Assembly (NCBI GenBank): GCA_002989075.1
Contig: PSQN01000012.1
Location: 124,001 to 188,000, forward strand
Origin: Arthonia radiata
Taxonomy: Eukaryota > Ascomycota > Arthoniomycetes > Arthoniales > Arthoniaceae
Reading direction: 5' to 3'
Length of the DNA stretch: 64,000 nucleotides
Shown: one piece after another, positions 38,960-49,446 of the stretch
Position numbering within the stretch: the first letter of the stretch is position 1
Layout: every line of letters starts with the position of its first letter
Notes under the pieces: generated by a model
Database searches by the model: none
Told to the model about the DNA's origin: nothing
Seen by the model: the letters and a program-made list of their open reading frames with translations, nothing else
Program-made: the position numbers and the translations under genes

Positions 38960-41900
38960 CTTATCTAGAAACAAGACTCTATTAGAAAACAATTCTTTAG
39001 ACAGTTCTTTAGAGAAAGAATAAACAAAGGTTTCTTAGTATCGATCGTCTAGCCTAACCTCTGTACAAAGTATACTAACCTTATCGTTAAAACTAAGAAA
39101 CGAGCGAGTAGAAAAACGAACTACACTACGAACGTACAAGTTAAGCACTCTAGACACTCTTAAACGAATTCTAGAGAATCTTCTTAGAAAAGCAACATTA
39201 CAACTAGAATCTTTGAATCAACCTTAGAAGCCTAACATACTACAAGACAAAGACGTTACTACAGCACGTAGAAACAATAACATTAAGATACTAGAATTTC
39301 GAGAAGACCGACAGTCTCTACAAATGTTTCTCAGCCTGTGTCGAATTAATCTTATTAATAAACAAAAGGAGTTAGCTACCGAAGTAAAGAAGATAATCTA
39401 TGTAGAGTCGTATCTATATAGAGATATACTCTTATAGTTCTTACCGCTCCTAGACGACTACCTTAATAATAGCAGCGAAGCAAAGAAGAAAACGAAACGA
39501 GTATTTAAATCGTATACAGTATTTATTACAACGCTTAAGGACATATATAAAGAAAAAAATTAGAAACTTGAAGCACAATATAAGCTCGAAGGATTTAAGC
39601 AGAGTAATTTATCGGTAACACAGTATGCAGCTAAGTTTATAACATACGCCTATATTATAGAATTCGACGAAGAAGCCCTAGTAGTCTAATTTTACAAAAG
39701 ACTAAACAAGGAGATAAGAAATCTTATATTGTACGAAGAACGCGCAGAGCGACTTACAGACATTAAGGCTCAAACAACGAGACTTAATTAACGACTTTAA
39801 GAACGTAAACACAAACAAACTGGTAAACAGCCCAGTTAAACACCGAATACGTCCTAACCTCGCTACAACAATCGTCGTACTAAACTAATAAATCTTAATA
39901 CGCTTCAGAAAAGAGGACCGCAACCTAGTCAAAAGAAATATAGAAAACTTTCGGAAAAGGATCGAAAGTATCGACTTGCTAACAACCTCTGCCTCTACTA
40001 CGGCAAGGAGGGCCACAGAGCAGCCGAATGTAAATTTAAACAATAAGGCCCGATTAAGAAGCTCTATACTCTTAAACGAGGCGGATACAATAAGAAAAAT
40101 GTAGCCGAAGAGCTGGCGCAACTTAAAGCCTATACAATAGAGGACCTTAAAGATTCGTTAACTTTTCTTTCAGCATTAGCCAAATCGCTAGAGAGAATTG
40201 CTAGCTGGAAACCAAGAACTAACTTAAAGGACGCATACGATATAGTCCCGGTTAAGGAAATCAACTGAAATTGAATTCCATTACGAGACAACTACAACGA
40301 GCAGCTTTTAGTAGTGTTAGCTCGTAATTATAAATAGTAACTTTAAGAACTTAAGAATTATAATATTGAAGCTCTATAATATCTTATAAGACTCGTAGCT
40401 ATAGAAGAATTAGAAAACTAACCGATTAACGAATCTTAAGTATTAGCAGCTAATAAAGAACAGCTTCAAAAGAAAGAAGAATTATTATTATCTAAAGAAG
40501 ACAAGGAACAACCCGACCATATAGACGCAATATTGCAACTATAAACGGCTAAATTATACTTATAGGACCTAGAAGCTTAAGCAAGAATATAGTTACTTAT
40601 TAATAAACTTAGGTTCGTAGGTCAAGACTATAAACTAGTACTACGCCTCAATAATATTTTCGTTAATATAGCAACAGGAGTAGTCCTATTCCTAGGGTAG
40701 TATATAATACGAGCAATCTAAATCGACGAAGAATAGCGAGTGTCTATTAAACAGTTTAAGAGAAGATTAAACACAGACAAGACGTTCCGAAGACAAGTTA
40801 TTTCGAACCATTACAACACATAGAAACTCGCATACAAGTATATATCGGGAAACAACAACGCCGTCCACAAACTAAGGGAAGTACGAGGACGACGGCGTCC
40901 AAGTTCCTACCCAAGAGCCCAGTAGAAACACTTTGTTCTCTACTAGAAAGAGAACAAGAACTTATTAAGACACTACTTAACGGAACACTAGTTACAATTA
41001 TAATCGATTTAGGAGCAATAGGAAATTTTATTTACTTCAATACAGTATCTAAAATTCAAGAAAATTAATATAAAAAGGGATCTCTGTACAATCTGTAAGT
41101 CGCGGACGGATCTAAGAATATATATTATAACGGCGCTATTATATACAAAGTTAGAACTACGATAAGAACAGCAAAATTTAAAACAGACATTGTCTTAGAT
41201 ATTACCAATACTAGAGCATACTAAGTTATACTAGGAACGCTCTTTCTAAACAAATATACACTAAAATAGAGAAATGCACTAACGTTATTCCTTGAATTAG
41301 GAGAAAGACAATACCGAACTATTTTGTCCTTAAAGAATCTTAGAACAGATTCTATCAACAAGTTGGTAATAGCTATACCAACCTATTATACTAAAAGACG
41401 TAGAGAGCGTACCTAGGTAAGGAAAGTAGCCGAACTAACAAGCCTCGATACTCCTTAATCGGTATTATCTGAGGAATATTAGCAGTATAAACAAGTTTTT
41501 AGAGAAGAAGCTAACAACGAGTTATCTAAATACACACTATAGAATTATAAGATTAAGTTTCTACCCAACTTAAATTCTAAGGGCACCAAGTTATACCTAA
41601 TGAGACTAGATTATAGAAACGAATGCAAGGTATATATCAACAAGCTTGAAAAGAAAGAATTTATTAGGAAATTGGAAGCTCCATTTAGATGCTTACTATT
41701 CTTCGTTCTTAAGAAAGGAGACAAGCTCCGACCAGTTATTGATTATTAACTAACAAACGCAATAACGAAGAAAGACGGGCACCTATTACTACTTATCAAC
41801 GACGAAATAGACTCTCTTCGAAGAGTACAATAGTTTATAAAAATAGACCTTCGAGGCGCTTACAATCTAATCCGAGTACAAGAAGAAGACGAGTAGAAAA

Positions 41901-44300
41901 CAGCATTCAAAACGCCTTTTAGCCTCTATAAATACCTCGTTATACCTTTTGAACTAGTAAACGCCCTAGCAACCTTTCAACGATATATTAACTTAGTGCT
42001 AGAAAAGCACCTTAACGAATTTATAACAGTATATATAGACGATATTATTGTTTACTCTAGGACGCTAGAGAAATATAAGCAATACGTTGTATAGGTATTA
42101 GAATAGCTAGATAAATACAATCTCCGTATTAAGCTTTAGAAGTGTAAGTTTTATATACAGAAAACTAACTTCCTAGGATACGTTATTAAACCTAGTATAA
42201 TTAAAATATTATCGAACAAAATAAAAGCTATACTCGAGTAGCCTACCCTAAAAAATATAAAGAAAATTTAATCCTTCCTCGGCTTTAGAAACTTCTATAG
42301 GAGATTTATTAATAAATACTCTAGAGTAGTCTTGCTAATAACAAGACTTACGCGAAAAGATTTACCCTTCGTATAGGAAGAGGATTAAGAGGACGCGTTT
42401 TAAGATCTTAAACAGCGGTTTACGACCGTACTAGTTCTAACAACCTTTAACTACAACAAACTAATTATTATAGAGATAGATGCATCCGACTTTATAATCA
42501 GATTAGTACTTAGCCAACTAGAAAACGAAACGTTATACCCGGTAGCATTCTACTTAAGAACAATAATAGTACCAGAACTAAACTACGATATCTACAATAA
42601 GAAACTACTGTTAGTAGTTAAGTTACTTAAGCACTAGAAGTATTACTACGTAATACCAAAGCATTAAGTATATATTATTATAGATTATAAGAATCTAACC
42701 TAGTTTACAACAATAAAGGTCTTGAACAGACAACAGGTTAGATAGTTAGAGAAACTATAATCGTTCAATATCCGTATTATATATTAGAAAGGATTAGAAA
42801 ACTAAAGAGCCGATGCTCTTAGTAGAAGATTGAACTATATAGCAAATAAAATATAAGTCTTGTATACAATACTACAATACAATCCGGATAGAATACTTAA
42901 ATCTAACGAGGCCAAGGAACTCTTAGTAGTAATAAGAGTAGAGGACTAGTTAAGAAGGAACAAACTAATATAAGAGTACGAATAGGACTAAGTAGTCCGT
43001 AACAATACTATAAAGCTTACTAACGAATATAAACTTAAAATATTTAACGGTAAGATCTATGTTCCGAGAAACATATAAAACACTATTATTTATAAAGCTT
43101 ACGAGGAAGGATACCGAGGAGTTGCTACAACTTTAGAGAAGATTACAAGAACTTACTTCATTTTAGAACTCAGAAAGATAATCGATAGCTATATTAGTAA
43201 GTACGATATATACAAAAGAATAAAAAACGAACGACATCGACTATACGGCCTTCTCTAACCCCTAAAGATATTAGCAGAGCCTTGAAGCTCGATTACTATA
43301 GACTTTATTACAGACCTACTACCTTCCAAAGAACTAGGAAATAATACAAGGTACAATACAATCTATGTAATTGTAAATCGATTTACAAAGTATAGATACT
43401 TTATCTTAATAATACGAAGCTGTACCGCATACAACACAGCATTCCTTTTATATCGATATATCGTTGCTTAACATAGAGCGCTAGTAGAGATAATCTCTAA
43501 CAGAGATAAACTCTTTACTTTAAGATTCTAAGAATTAATACTTAAGCTTATAGATACAAAGAGAAAGCTATCGACTAGCTTTTATTCTCAAACTAATAAA
43601 CAAATAGAAAGACTTAACTAGACATTAAAATAGTTTCTACGAGTCTATATTAATTATACTCAAGATAATTGGTTACAACTACTATCATTAGCACAGTTTA
43701 TATACAATAACAGTAGGTCGTCGACAGGTAATACACCCTTTTAGGTCAATTTTAGACGAAATTCTACCTTACAGCACGACGCAGGCGTAACTACGGCAAA
43801 CTTAGAACAAGCATTTAAAATTTTATAATACAGAAAAGTAGTCTATAACTACCTTCGTTAACAGTTACAGTAGAATTCGGAAAGAATAAGAATATAAGCT
43901 AATAGGTTATAGTCTGTAAGACTAGACCTTAAGGAGAGAGATATAGTTTACCTTCGTTGGAAATACGTTAAAACTAAACGACCTTGCAACAAGTTAGACT
44001 ATATAAAACTTAGACTATTTAGAATTTCTAAGGTACTCGGACTAGTTACCTTTAGATTAAAACTACTACAAGTAATACGTATATACAACGTCTTTTATAA
44101 ATTACTTCTAAAACTAGTACTAAAGGATGTACTACGACTAGAACCTATCGAACTATTAGACAAGAACTAAGAACTAGAATATAAAGTTAAATAAATTCTT
44201 ATATATCGCCAACAAGATAAAATACGTAAGTATTTTATTAAATAGAAAGGGTATTTAGAAACAGAGAACATATAGAAACTAATTAAGAACTTATCTTATT
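38960..44300 (+). pseudogene. gag-pol of family B, RIP-inactivated
   Basis: Zinc knuckle CLYYGKEGHRAAEC at 39991-40032 (one Cys now Tyr). Protease box IIDLGAIGNFI at about 41000-41034. Reverse transcriptase with LRPVIDY (about 41728) and intact catalytic YIDDIIVYS (42032-42058). Integrase with DFITDLLP-like sequence (about 43300). C-terminal chromodomain segment KGYLETENI (about 44247-44273). Stops occur throughout. Confidence 0.85.
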
Positions 44301-44399
44301 GCTAGTAACTACTAAAACACTATTAGAGCTAGTATTAGAAACAACGCCGAAACTATAAACCTTTCTAAAAGTCTTAGGAAGATTAAGACTAACAAAACA

Positions 44400-45000
44400 C
44401 AAAACATTGTCTCAACTATTAGCAGCAAAACTAATACTACCTAAATTTAATAAATTAAAAGTAACGTCTTCTGTAGTAAAACGCTTAGGAACGCCAACAG
44501 ATATGCCCTCAGCTAAGTTCTATCAAAACAATATCTCCTCCTTACAAGCAAATATCTTACTCTACCGACTCTTAGCTTTAATAGTCTCTGTAAATATCTC
44601 TGCTAACTTTCTCTTTAACAACTTCTTCTTCCTCTTCAACAGGTCAATCCGCTTAAAAAGATTGTCAACTGCGAGAATATTAAAAAGAAAGGCAAGGAAC
44701 CCGGGTTATGTTACGAACACTCGCCCTTGTTAAGAAGGACGTCGCATTTTTCCGGATAAGAGCTTCGAGTGTAGCACGCATAAGAGCGAGATAGAGAAGG
44801 AGCTACGAGACACCTTGTGCTAACGCAGGAACAGCTAGAATATAGAGGCATATTGGAAGCAGCGCGAGATTCGATTTAGTTGGTACGTCTATTACGAAGC
44901 TTAGTACGTGTCAGAAGTAGACAACTAGACATAGTTAAGAACTTACAGATTAGAACAACAGCGAGACACCGTACTTATAGTTAATTAAGGACGACTTAAC
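44400..45000 (-). other. Possible antisense frame in family B between chromodomain and 3' LTR
   Basis: The minus strand reads a Lys/Leu heptad-like stretch (DLLKRKKKLLKRKLAEIF, about 44595-44650) in a position equivalent to the antisense frame of family A. Base composition of 44700-45000 is less AT-rich than the rest. Homology to the family A frame is not established. Confidence 0.35.
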
Positions 45001-45015
45001 CTAGAGAGAGGCTAA

Positions 45016-45692
45016 TATTAGGACGTACGCACAAACCAACTAATAATTAAACAGAAGCACGTCCTTTTATGTACGTTATACAGAATTATATAATAAAGCA
45101 AAGGTTATGTAATATAACCGTAGGAAACGCAGCGTTACTAGCGTTACTAACCGCCTACAACGCAGCGTTACTAGCGTTACTAACCGCCTACAACGTAGCG
45201 TTACTAGCAGTCCTTAATACAGCCGACGCAGCGGTAGCAGCGGTTACTATAAACTATATAGCAAGGATAAATATCTACCTTAGTAGATAGATATCCGTAA
45301 ATTTAGATTTAGAATTAATATTATCGTTTAATATTAACTCTAAGGTATTAAACCTAATTAGTTTATCTTGCTGTAACGCAACTAGAGAGCTATAAGCAAT
45401 TCTTATAAGTATTAGCGCGAAGTAGAACCCTACAGCTACGACGGCGTGCGAATAAAGCGACTGTGTCCCGAGAGAGCTTTTCTATGCGGCTTTAGTACAT
45501 CTTCTGGCTTATTTATATTACCGACTGAGTCTTTTGTTTAAAGACTTACAGTTTGTCTCTTACTTCCTTAACCTTTCCTTCCGAGTTAGATACCTAGACA
45601 ATAAACCTGGCCTTAGTCTCCCTCGTCTTAGTTAGATTACCCTTGACATAGAATAAGACCAAGTAAAGTAGTTACGGCCGCCCGGCGTTATA
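45016..45692 (+). repeat. 3' LTR, family B
   Basis: 677 bp; pairs with 38221-38897, differences mainly transitions. Confidence 0.93.
45126..45215 (+). repeat. 33-bp tandem repeat inside family B 3' LTR
   Basis: Units at 45126-45158 and 45159-45191 plus a partial third. A 73-residue open frame across it (45069-45290) is a by-product of the repeat. Confidence 0.85.
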
Positions 45693-46229
45693 CTTACTTA
45701 CTTATAAGAAACATAAAAACTATTAGACTAAGTAAGAAACTTAACTATACTAAGACAGAACCGTTCAAAATCTTACAGCAATTAAGACCCGTAATATTTA
45801 AACTTAAACTCTTAAAAACAATAAGAATACATTCTGTATTCTATATAGCGCTATTAAAACTAGCTTACTTCTGAGAGGTAGAACGACCTAACCCAGAAAT
45901 CCTTTCTAACAATTAAGAACCCGAGTATAAGGTTAAAACGGTTCGAGCTTATAAACAATATCGAGGCAAACGACAGTATCTTATAAAATAGAAAGGATAT
46001 TCTAAACATAAAAATTAATAGAAACCGAAACGAAACCTAACTAACTATAAAGATACTATTCAACGATATTGAAACTAAAATATTAGTCGGTTGTAGCAGT
46101 ACCAACACCCTAATCTACTACTTAGTACGCCTCGCCGGTATCTAGGTTATCTACAAACAAACTAGCCTACTATGTTAGTAGCCTACCACCTAACTCTGGA
46201 AACGGATCGTTACAAAAATCTATACTCAG

Positions 46230-46670
46230 GCTACTCGGCACATCTACAATATTACTACTAGACGCTTACGTTGCCCCTAAAGAGCATTCAATACCTATAA
46301 GTACTAAGAACGGATACTCTGAGCTAAAAATAAGTTAAACTAACACAAAAAACAAACGTAAGATAGAAACTAACTATTCTCTAACGACGAACAAACGTTA
46401 TACGACTTCTTATCGCGAGTATACACAAAACACAATACCTTCCCAGACTTTAGAATATACTTCTTACCTAAATAAGAGCAACAGAAACACGAAGGTATCT
46501 CTCGACTACAGACTTCGGTAAGAATAGTATTAATCTTAAGCGGTTTATTAGTGTTAAAAGTCTTCTTAACTTTAAGTATAACGACTTATAGAACTAGATC
46601 TACTATAGAATAACGACAAGGTTTTAATATCTCTAGGGCCGTTAAAGATAACTAGCCTTAAAGAGGGAAC
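46230..46670 (-). pseudogene. Antisense accessory frame of family A copy 3 (C-terminal part deleted)
   Basis: The minus strand reads CFCCSYLGKKYILKSGKVLC then TRDKKSYNVC, the best-preserved cysteine block of the three copies. The Lys/Glu heptad segment of copies 1 and 2 is lost through a deletion of roughly 165 bp near 46260. Confidence 0.5.
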
Positions 46671-46674
46671 CTTA

Positions 46675-47124
46675 TATTACGATCTTACTATATTAAGCTA
46701 GTATAAGGCTAAGCGCAGTTAGCCTTATTAGAGCATTATACAGTATACCCGACGACTCTAATATAGCGACGTCGGCGACGTCGCTACATCGCAATAGAAT
46801 CCCGACTATACGACAAAGGAATTGTTAAGACTGTCGGATACAGAGGAACATACTTATATACCTTAAACTATATAGCTAGACTAATAACCGACCTTAGAAT
46901 AGACTTTAGTCTATTAACTTAATATCTGAATATAAGTTCCTTAACTATATTTAGGTAACGTGCTTTATCTTCTATTTACTTTAGTTAAGCCCCTCTTACC
47001 TTCTATAATCTATCTCGCCTCTCCTGCCTTTTAGTCTCTAGCACACAAGACACCTACTACCAGGGTCGACAAGCACACAAGGTAAGTAAGCCTTAGTTTG
47101 GTCCTCCCAGCGACCGGCGTTACA
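46675..47124 (+). repeat. 3' LTR, family A copy 3
   Basis: 450 bp; preserves the GGCGTTACA terminus. Confidence 0.93.
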
Positions 47125-47542
47125 TATTAAGATAAAGACGCGGTACGTCTAGTATAGTAATTAAGACGTTAGTATTACTATTATTAAGAGAAGAGTCTAG
47201 TATTTAGCTAAGTAGATCCTATAATTAAAATATTTTAGTATAGCAATAGCAATAACGGTAGTAATATTAAAGATATAAAGAAAAGAAGTATACTAAGAAA
47301 AATAGTAAAAGCTAAAGTATATAGAAATACTACTATCTTTATATAATTTAATAATATTACTTATCTTATTGTTATTACTACTATTTAACTTTACTATATT
47401 TAAGCGCAATTCGCTATATTAAGCTAGCTTAATCAATTATTTAGCTTAAATTAAATTAATTAGGTACAATCTAAGCTTTCTCCTAGCATAATTGGCTTAA
47501 AGTTTCTTAGGATTGACCCCAACTAATTTAATCCATCCAGTT

Positions 47543-47568
47543 TTTGGCTTGGATTGTTGGGAGCCCTG
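47543..47568 (-). repeat. hAT terminal inverted repeat, right
   Basis: Reverse complement begins CAGGGCTCCC and matches the left repeat at 23 of 26 positions. Confidence 0.9.
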
Positions 47569-47576
47569 GCTTTAGA
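47569..47576. repeat. 8-bp target-site duplication of the hAT element, right copy
   Basis: GCTTTAGA, identical to 10911-10918. Confidence 0.9.
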
Positions 47577-48427
47577 CTATGTGGGTGCTTTCTTGCTTGC
47601 TCACCAGCCTCACTGAAGACCGTTCACGTATTAGCCAGGATTTATCTGCCGCACACAGAACATGAAGAGCCAGGAGCGGTCAATCGACGAATCAAAAGAG
47701 CGTCGAAGCATGCTTTTCTCCATTGATAGCAAGAACAAGAACACAGTCTACCGCAGGCACCTTTCAGACGAAGAGTCAAGAGAGCCCTCAGCGGATCCGG
47801 CAGGATAAGAGAGGTTGTTTGTGTCAATGGCGTGTGGACAGCACGAAGCATCTCGCCAGGCCAATTCTGGAATGAATGGGTACATCAACACTGCCGCGAG
47901 TCGGTATCCAGTGCGTGCTCGTCTATGTGGCACTCTCATATTAGCCGGCAACTGGGCAGCTCTGCGGGGTACAAGCGCGGATATGCTGTTCCTTACCATG
48001 CAATCGCAGAGGGTTTGCGCTCATAGTCATACATGAGGGCACAGGCCATAAACAGAAGCTTGTTCCTCTATGCAGCTGTCCGGAAATGGCTCATTTCCTC
48101 TCTAAGAATCCCTCCGGACAGGCTGTACTTAAGAATGCGTACTTTCCAGCTGGCAAAAGTGACCTTGTTAGCGATGAAACTACTGGTACATAGCAAAACC
48201 TTGTCTCTCACTGCCATGGTTGTGGGTAAGTCGCGCTTCTTTTGCTTCATATAGATCGTTTCATTACCCATGAGCAGGGATCTCTTGCACCCAGCTCAAC
48301 TTGCACGATACTTGCAACTGCTGATCACTGCTACCTTGCAAACACAGACCTGACGTCCCGCCTCATCAAGCTATTGTAGGTGTCACAGTATTACTCGACA
48401 ATCCCGGTGGCGTTTCACAGGGTTTAG
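47577..48427. other. Intergenic flank right of the island
   Basis: Ordinary base composition resumes immediately after the duplication. Only short unsupported frames. An upstream exon of the next gene could lie near 48270-48350 but no clean splice pair was found. Confidence 0.5.
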
Positions 48428-48544
48428 TTGTTCAGCGACAGGCCGACCCAACACATAGAACTAGCGGAGTCTTCTAACAAGTTATATCGTACCATTCTGG
48501 CCCTAAACGCCAAGTCCCCATCCACTTTAGACGTGGACGGTACT

Positions 48545-49225
48545 ATGGACGAACTTCGCGAAGCACATCCCTTCGTGGCCAATCCTGACCTGACCTTCGA
48601 ACAGTTTGCTGGAACGTTCGACGTAGCAAGACGGCAGGGCAGGATGGGCGCAGGCGCGGTAATCGAGAGACGCGTAGTCAGCTGGTCCCTAATCGCCATA
48701 GGCGTCAACCACATTGAGGCGTTCAGTGAGGGCGTATCTACATTGCAAACTCCTGTGGGGAGGGCCACCATTGCCTGGCTCATTTTCTTCCTACGTAGAG
48801 GCGGAGACCACGAACCCGCGCAACGCGTCCATGCATTCGCGCTACGTCAGAGGCCCGATGACTTCCTCCACGACATCCCGACAGAACACCTACTGGTTCA
48901 ACGAGCATTGCAGCACCTAGATCCTCAGCCTGACCCACGCGATGAAGAGCAAAGGATAGAGAATGCCTTGGTGTATCTGCGCAGACATCGTGAGCAAGAG
49001 GCAGAGCCCCAACAGCAGCAAAGTGATCCGCCGGCTGTTGCAGGGCCTCAAGGTCGATCGCAGCCTTCGAGACCGCAGCGACAGGGCCAGCAACAGGCTC
49101 AAGAAGCGCTGCCGACTGGCAATGAAGGCTCGACCGCGCAGTCCAGGCGACGAAGACCGCGAGAAGTTTTGGAAGATATACTGAATGAGGCGTTGCGGAG
49201 AAGTAGACGACAGAGACGATATTAG
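48545..49225 (+). CDS. Hypothetical protein, disordered C-terminus
   Basis: Not recognised. From the ATG at 48545 it is 226 aa. The frame is open back to a stop at 48425-48427, adding 39 plausible residues (SDRPTQHIELAESSNKLYRT), so a 5' exon may be missing. The first about 125 residues look globular and contain a hydrophobic RATIAWLIFFLRRG stretch. The rest is Gln/Pro/Arg-rich and disordered (RPQRQGQQQAQEALP) with a basic tail EALRRSRRQRRY that could act as a nuclear signal. Codon use resembles the arm genes, not the RIP island. It may be a lineage-specific gene beside the transposon. Confidence 0.5.
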   Translation: MDELREAHPFVANPDLTFEQFAGTFDVARRQGRMGAGAVIERRVVSWSLIAIGVNHIEAFSEGVSTLQTPVGRATIAWLIFFLRRGGDHEPAQRVHAFALRQRPDDFLHDIPTEHLLVQRALQHLDPQPDPRDEEQRIENALVYLRRHREQEAEPQQQQSDPPAVAGPQGRSQPSRPQRQGQQQAQEALPTGNEGSTAQSRRRRPREVLEDILNEALRRSRRQRRY

Positions 49226-49446
49226 CTCATGCAGCAACTACTTTGCTCTTGAAATTGTCCTCGAAATGCCCAACTATCCCTTGCTTGGGGCTTAAAGCGC
49301 TTTTGGTTGCCATTGGCCTCTTTGCGCGTTTGTTTGGATGCATAGCAATCGAGGAATGCCAACACCCAGCGCTTCCATCAAAACAATCAACGCCTCTCCT
49401 TGCTCTTCTTGACGCCGCTGCACAGCCGCGACGTCGCGCAACAAGC

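Larger units (their letters stand above)
38221..45692 (+). mobile_element. Ty3/gypsy retrotransposon, family B, nested in family A copy 3
   Basis: 7472 bp with 677-bp LTRs (38221-38897 and 45016-45692), starting TATTAGGACG and ending GGCGTTATA. Exact target duplication CTTAC at 38216-38220 and 45693-45697. Removing it restores continuity with the uninterrupted copy 1 sequence near 16727. A purine run, GAGAGAGG, precedes the 3' LTR. Youngest layer of the nest. Confidence 0.94.
33000..46050 (+). pseudogene. gag-pol of family A copy 3, interrupted and RIP-inactivated
   Basis: Gag and zinc knuckle (about 33808-33850), protease (NLGAI-type box, about 35180-35205), reverse transcriptase with intact YLDDILVYS (about 36287-36314), RNase H (about 36750-36900) and integrase (DFITKLL, about 37568-37590) lie left of the insertion. 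The chromodomain-like end (RAYKQYRGKRQYLIK, KGYSKHKN) lies right of it, at about 45945-46020. The family B element split the integrase C-terminal region from the chromodomain. Confidence 0.85.
32525..47124 (+). mobile_element. Ty3/gypsy retrotransposon, family A copy 3 (split by family B)
   Basis: LTRs 32525-32974 and 46675-47124, 450 bp each. Without the nested family B element and its duplication it would be about 7.12 kb. The 5' LTR lies in the copia 3' LTR; the 3' LTR keeps the original ACA end and is followed by hAT-like AT-rich sequence. Flanking pentamers (AGTAT and TATTA) do not match, so the right side has been rearranged. Confidence 0.9.
10919..47568 (-). mobile_element. hAT-type DNA transposon hosting the nested retroelement island
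   Basis: Terminal inverted repeats and a perfect 8-bp target duplication bound the entire AT-rich island. Own sequence survives in pieces: 10919-11451, 18319-20006, 27104-27142 and 47125-47568, about 2.6 kb in total, a normal size for a fungal hAT. The transposase reads on the minus strand and is ruined by RIP stops. Still visible are a central block with CYIAHILNFIINAFLY-like sequence (about 19500-19560) and a C-terminal dimerisation-type block with LFSS and EALEAIECL (about 11230-11330). Three retroelements are inserted directly into it (family A copies 1 and 2, and the copia element), and two more are nested inside the copia element. The N-terminal coding part, expected on the right side, is not recognisable and may be partly deleted. 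Confidence 0.85.

Noticed and set aside
45069-45290. 73-codon Ala/Leu-repeat frame
   Set aside because: Lies entirely in the family B LTR and arises from the 33-bp tandem repeat.
47506-47515. Inner CAATCCTAAG as the right end of the hAT element
   Set aside because: Flanks gave no target duplication; the better repeat starting CAGGGCTCCC at 47568, with an exact 8-bp duplication, replaced it.
10919-47568. Centromere or CRISPR-like array interpretation of the AT-rich block
   Set aside because: The block is explained by identifiable transposons with defined ends; there are no regularly spaced spacers and no unexplained satellite.
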